A DNA stretch of 64,000 nt from an uncultured Bacteroidia bacterium (GTDB lineage Bacteria; Bacteroidota; Bacteroidia; Bacteroidales; ML635J-15), in the NCBI GenBank assembly GCA_902776565.1, contig CACYQN010000006.1:218709-282708 (forward strand). The letters are read 5' to 3'. Position numbers and translations under genes: made by a program. This document shows positions 61,037-64,000 of the stretch, one piece after another (position 1 is the first letter of the stretch; each line of letters opens with the position of its first letter). A model generated the notes under the pieces. The model saw nothing but the letters and a program-made list of their open reading frames with translations, did no database searches and was not told where the DNA came from.

Positions 61037-62141
61037 GCTACTTTTCATACACTACAAGAAATCGGGAAATATCCTCGAAGGCGGCGAACAATGCACCACC
61101 CGCAACCGTTCGGCACTGGCAGAAATTCTTGGCGATGACAACATAAACTCCTACCATATACACGAAGACAACGAAAAGAAAAGCCTGCTTACAATGATAG
61201 GCAGCGGCATACTTTCAATCTTCAACTACTACTACGGCCTTTCGCCACGACGGGTAAAAAAGATTGTCGCGATGGCAATGGAATACGACTATGTCTTCAT
61301 CGACCGCAGTGTATTCGGAATTATTGCCAAGGCTCTGAAAAAGAATGGATACAAAGGCAAGATTATAACATTTTTCCACAATGTGGAAGTACCGTATTTC
61401 AAGGCAAAACTAAGCCACAACTGGCTTGCAAGGCTTTTCCTGCTTGGCTGCATCGACAGCAACGACAAGTATTCGTGCCAATACTCCGACAAGCTGATTG
61501 TGCTGAACGAACGCGACCGAAACGAAATAAAAACAAGGTACGGACGGCTTGCCGAGTCGGTAATCCCAATTTCGCTCGACGACAAATGCCAAAACAAGCC
61601 ACAATCCCTAGAAATGACATCGGAAAAGCCACTCTGCATGTTCCTTGGTTCCTATTTCCCGCCCAACAACGAAGGCATTATCTGGTTTGCAAAAAATGTA
61701 CTTCCGCATGTAAGCATTAGGATGAAAATCGTCGGAAAGGGAATGGCGCAACTGAGGAACGACGAACCCGAATTGTTGAAAAACATTGAAATCGTGAGCG
61801 ATGCACCCGACTTGCAACCCTACTTTGCCGAAGCCGACATTATGGTACTGCCGATTTTTTCGGGTAGCGGAATGAAGGTTAAGACCTGCGAATCGCTCAT
61901 GCACGGCAAAAATATCATCGGGACAACAGAGGCTTTCGAAGGTTACGATGTTGATACTAAAAAGGTTGGTGGCGAATGCAATACGGCAGAAGAATTTATC
62001 GCACTGCTGAACGATTTTGCTCAGAATCCGAGACCAAAATTCAACGAACATTCGCGAAATGCCTTCCTCAAGAACTATTCTGAAGATGCTGTAATTGAAA
62101 AGTTTAGGGAAATATTTAGCGAAAATTCAATGTCCAACTAA
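61029..62141 (+). CDS. Glycosyltransferase family 4 (GT-B fold)
   Basis: A 370-residue retaining glycosyltransferase. It has an N-terminal Rossmann half (KLLFIHYKKSGNILEGGEQCTTRNRSAL) and a C-terminal nucleotide-sugar-binding half (CMFLGSYFPPNNEGIIWFAKNVLP, DIMVLPIFSGSGMKVKTCESLMHGKNIIGT). The E-x7-E motif is replaced by the S-G-S-G-M-K-V-K-T-C-E-S-L-M segment typical of GT1/GT4 enzymes of polysaccharide synthesis. It has no signal peptide. It precedes a GT2 gene and faces a LicD gene, so it belongs to a surface-glycan locus that probably continues beyond the window. Confidence 0.9.
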   Translation: MAKLLFIHYKKSGNILEGGEQCTTRNRSALAEILGDDNINSYHIHEDNEKKSLLTMIGSGILSIFNYYYGLSPRRVKKIVAMAMEYDYVFIDRSVFGIIAKALKKNGYKGKIITFFHNVEVPYFKAKLSHNWLARLFLLGCIDSNDKYSCQYSDKLIVLNERDRNEIKTRYGRLAESVIPISLDDKCQNKPQSLEMTSEKPLCMFLGSYFPPNNEGIIWFAKNVLPHVSIRMKIVGKGMAQLRNDEPELLKNIEIVSDAPDLQPYFAEADIMVLPIFSGSGMKVKTCESLMHGKNIIGTTEAFEGYDVDTKKVGGECNTAEEFIALLNDFAQNPRPKFNEHSRNAFLKNYSEDAVIEKFREIFSENSMSN

Positions 62142-62160
62142 TTTATTATCAGCATATAAT

Positions 62161-63294
62161 ATGCTACAAAAAATGAACGTCATTCCACAAGTCAGAATGT
62201 TTTTTAAAGCCGAAGGCAGAGCAAACTTGTTTGATATGTTAAGGCGCATAAAAACATCTGCAAGGCAAACATACACGCGATACGGAACGGGGAGCGTTGT
62301 AAGCCGCTCACTGAGCATGTCGAAGTGCGGCAATCCACGAGGAGATTGCTCACTTCGTTTCGCGAAGCTGCAAGCAGCGTTCCGTACAGACAGGCTCACC
62401 TGCACATACAACCGAGCCAAGTACCTATACGATGCCCTTGCAAGCATCGCCAGCAACGACTTTCCCCACGACGAATACGAAATCGTACTCGTAAACAACA
62501 ACAGCACCGACGACACCGAAGAAAAATGCAAGCAGTTTACTGCGAATTTTCCCGATGTGACATTCCGCTACTGCTCCGAAAACAAGCAAGGACTTTCGTT
62601 TGCTCGCAACAAGGGCATAGCCGAAAGCCGAGGCGACTTCCTTGTCTTTCTTGACGATGATGTTGTCGTAAAGCCCAATTACCTTAGAAATCTAAAGTCA
62701 AACCTCGACAATACGCCGGACCTGATGGCTTTCGGCGGAAAAATAACGCCACGATTCGAAGCAGGACATCCGCCCAAGTGGCTTAACCGCTGGATGTATT
62801 CGTTGATTTCGGCAACCAACAGCCCCGACAAGACGCAAAAATACGGCAAACGCAAATATCCGATTGGTGCAAACATGGGCTTCAGAAGGCAATGCCTCGA
62901 AAAAAGCGGTTATTTCAACACCGAACTTGGCCGTACAGGGAACATTCTCCTTGGAGGCGAAGAAAAAGACATTTTTATTAAAATCAAATGTTTGGAAATG
63001 GGAATCTTCTATTTCCCCGATGTTGAAATAGAACACATAATCCCCGAATCACGTACAACTGAAAAATACATAGAGCGGATTGGCTTAGGCGTTGGCATCA
63101 GCGAACAGATACGCTGCACTTCCGCAGGAAAGCGAAGCCTGCACAAGCGTCATTTTCAAGAATTTGTAAAATGGTGTGGAACGCTAGTGCTTGCAACATA
63201 CTATACCATAACATTCAGGTCCTATACAGCGAAGATAATGCTGAAGTTCAGGAAGAATGTGACGAAGGGATTATCAAAGTCCTACAAGTTATAA
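62161..63294 (+). CDS. Glycosyltransferase family 2 whose 5' end is replaced by a repeat element
   Basis: From residue about 80 onwards this is a normal GT2 (GT-A fold) enzyme: CTYNRAKYLYDALASI, YEIVLVNNNSTDDTEEKCKQF, FARNKGIAESRGDFLVFLDDDV with the D-x-D metal motif, NMGFRRQCLEKSGYFNTELGRTG and LGGEEKDIFIKIK. The first eight or so residues of the domain are missing. In their place is an in-frame stretch of about 73 codons derived from a MITE-like element (62179-62396). ATGs at 62161 and 62173 precede the element and remain in frame, so a chimeric protein of about 377 residues is possible. Whether it is active is uncertain: the first strand of the GT-A fold is altered. Its stop region overlaps the convergent LicD gene by 13 bases. 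Confidence 0.75.
   Translation: MLQKMNVIPQVRMFFKAEGRANLFDMLRRIKTSARQTYTRYGTGSVVSRSLSMSKCGNPRGDCSLRFAKLQAAFRTDRLTCTYNRAKYLYDALASIASNDFPHDEYEIVLVNNNSTDDTEEKCKQFTANFPDVTFRYCSENKQGLSFARNKGIAESRGDFLVFLDDDVVVKPNYLRNLKSNLDNTPDLMAFGGKITPRFEAGHPPKWLNRWMYSLISATNSPDKTQKYGKRKYPIGANMGFRRQCLEKSGYFNTELGRTGNILLGGEEKDIFIKIKCLEMGIFYFPDVEIEHIIPESRTTEKYIERIGLGVGISEQIRCTSAGKRSLHKRHFQEFVKWCGTLVLATYYTITFRSYTAKIMLKFRKNVTKGLSKSYKL
62179..62396. mobile_element. MITE-like palindromic element, copy 4 (inside glycosyltransferase gene)
   Basis: About 218 bases. It starts GTCATTCCACAAGTCAGAAT and contains ACACGCGATACGGAACGG followed by GGAGCGTTGTAA, matching the reverse complement of copy 2 near 50480-50515. The far end, GTACAGACAGGCT, resembles GTACGTTCAGGCT of copy 2. 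The middle carries CTGAGCATGTCGAAGTG, like the element at 43784-43988. Confidence 0.75.
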
Positions 63295-63995
63295 CGTCTA
63301 TACTGACGACAATGAGTATAAGGTATAATACCAGTCTTTCGCACCACTTCTGATTTTGGAGACCAGTCTTTAATTGGAGTCATAAAGTCCTCGCCGAAAA
63401 AGTCCTGTAGCCAAGAGGCTGTCTCATCGGGCATATAAAATTTATGTCCGAGAAAATCTTTTCTTGAAAAACCACATTTCTTGCTAGTAAATAAAAAAGT
63501 AGGGAATCCATCGGTTTCATTTGCTGTCCGCCAATCTTTATATTCATGACGTCGTGGAACATAGCAAACATATTTACTATCATCATCTTTGTAGTCATAA
63601 TAGTAATAAAAATCGACAGGGACATCATTATACTTAAACTGGTCAATTGTAATATATCCGTTATCCTTGATATACATCTGCTTTATAAACGTAAATCCAT
63701 TATTCTTCATGTATTCAATCATATCGTCGGGGCGTTCACTAGCAAACATTCCCAAATCAATATCATGGTCGTACGGGATAAAGTTCTTTTCCCTATATGC
63801 CCCAAGGAGCAAGCCGAAATCAAAAAATGCGATTACATTTCTGGCTCGCATCAACTCATCAACTTTTACCAAAACATCAACGCCACGCTTACGAACGGCT
63901 TTTGCCTCCTTTGCACTAATAATCTTATTAGCAAGCTTTACAATTATGCCATACAGCCCTAATTTGGTCGCAATCTTAATTAAAAACTTTCGCAT
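63282..63995 (-). CDS. LicD family phosphotransferase/nucleotidyltransferase-fold protein
   Basis: A 237-residue protein of the LicD family. The core motif is FFDFGLLLGAYREKNFIPYDHDIDLGMF, corresponding to G-T-L-L-G-A-x-R...D-D-D-I-D of LicD, which holds the metal-binding aspartates. LicD proteins transfer phosphocholine or similar phospho-groups to surface polysaccharides. The segment VDFYYYYDYKDDDSKYVCYVPRRHEYKDW is more variable. The start at 63995 lies five bases from the window end; upstream context is not visible. It is convergent with, and overlaps by 13 bases, the GT2 gene. Confidence 0.88.
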   Translation of the reverse strand: MRKFLIKIATKLGLYGIIVKLANKIISAKEAKAVRKRGVDVLVKVDELMRARNVIAFFDFGLLLGAYREKNFIPYDHDIDLGMFASERPDDMIEYMKNNGFTFIKQMYIKDNGYITIDQFKYNDVPVDFYYYYDYKDDDSKYVCYVPRRHEYKDWRTANETDGFPTFLFTSKKCGFSRKDFLGHKFYMPDETASWLQDFFGEDFMTPIKDWSPKSEVVRKTGIIPYTHCRQYRRYNL

Positions 63996-64000
63996 GACTA

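Overview
The window is a contiguous piece of a Bacteroidota chromosome, most probably from an uncultured Bacteroidales. Four kinds of evidence agree. Promoters repeatedly follow the Bacteroidota pattern TTTG, 19 bases, TAnnTTTG, for example before tRNA-Arg, tRNA-Phe, gph and the three InlB-repeat lipoproteins. Shine-Dalgarno sequences are rare and confined to a few genes. Many products carry Sec or lipoprotein signals. There are signs of a type IX secretion system (T9SS): a PorE-like OmpA protein and cargo-like proteins with type A and type B C-terminal sorting domains. Gene density is high. No rRNA, CRISPR array, prophage or complete large transposon was seen.

Layout. 1-5.5 kb: the 3' end of dnaE, a small beta-barrel protein, and an exported WD40-caspase protein. 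5.6-13.7 kb (minus strand): a fused SpmA/SpmB-type membrane protein with a DegT aminotransferase, then a universal stress protein - T9SS type-B protein - TPR operon, then a small membrane protein. 13.8-14.7 kb: a REP-associated transposase (RAYT) flanked by two pairs of palindromic repeats. 14.7-19.6 kb: rsmA, two UPF0104-type membrane proteins, tRNA-Arg and an LTA-synthase-like phosphoglycerol transferase, followed by a 23-bp tandem repeat. 19.9-26.7 kb: a WG-repeat protein, hldD-meaB-prolyl-tRNA editing, and a porin with an MltF-type transglycosylase. 26.8-34.5 kb: a lipoprotein, a T9SS type-A protein with a rebuilt N-terminus, and a minus-strand operon of a cyclophilin and two KAS III-SDR fusion proteins. 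34.7-43.7 kb: two InlB-repeat lipoproteins, a DUF2723 (TMEM260-like) protein, a DUF47-Pit phosphate pair and lplA. 44.1-52.4 kb: tRNA-Phe, hicAB, a PorE-like protein, a dipeptidyl peptidase III lipoprotein, gph, hsp20 and a third InlB-repeat lipoprotein. 52.7-64 kb: ileS, the rpsF-rpsR-rplI operon, a radical SAM YgiQ protein and surface-polysaccharide genes (GT4, GT2, LicD).

Much of the gene content serves the cell envelope: heptose epimerase, glycosyltransferases, LicD, phosphoglycerol transferase, porin, transglycosylase, T9SS parts and many lipoproteins. The rest is mostly housekeeping translation and replication.

The most unusual items are: the tandem KAS III-SDR fusions, one with an SDR domain that has lost its catalytic Ser and Tyr; the RAYT with paired REP-like sequences; a dispersed palindromic element (four copies) that has entered, in frame, the 5' end of a glycosyltransferase gene; a mosaic three-member lipoprotein family that also shares promoter and terminator; a signal-peptide-bearing WD40-caspase; a T9SS protein whose ancestral start codon appears to be ATA behind a foreign N-terminus; and a sigma-54-like promoter before hsp20.
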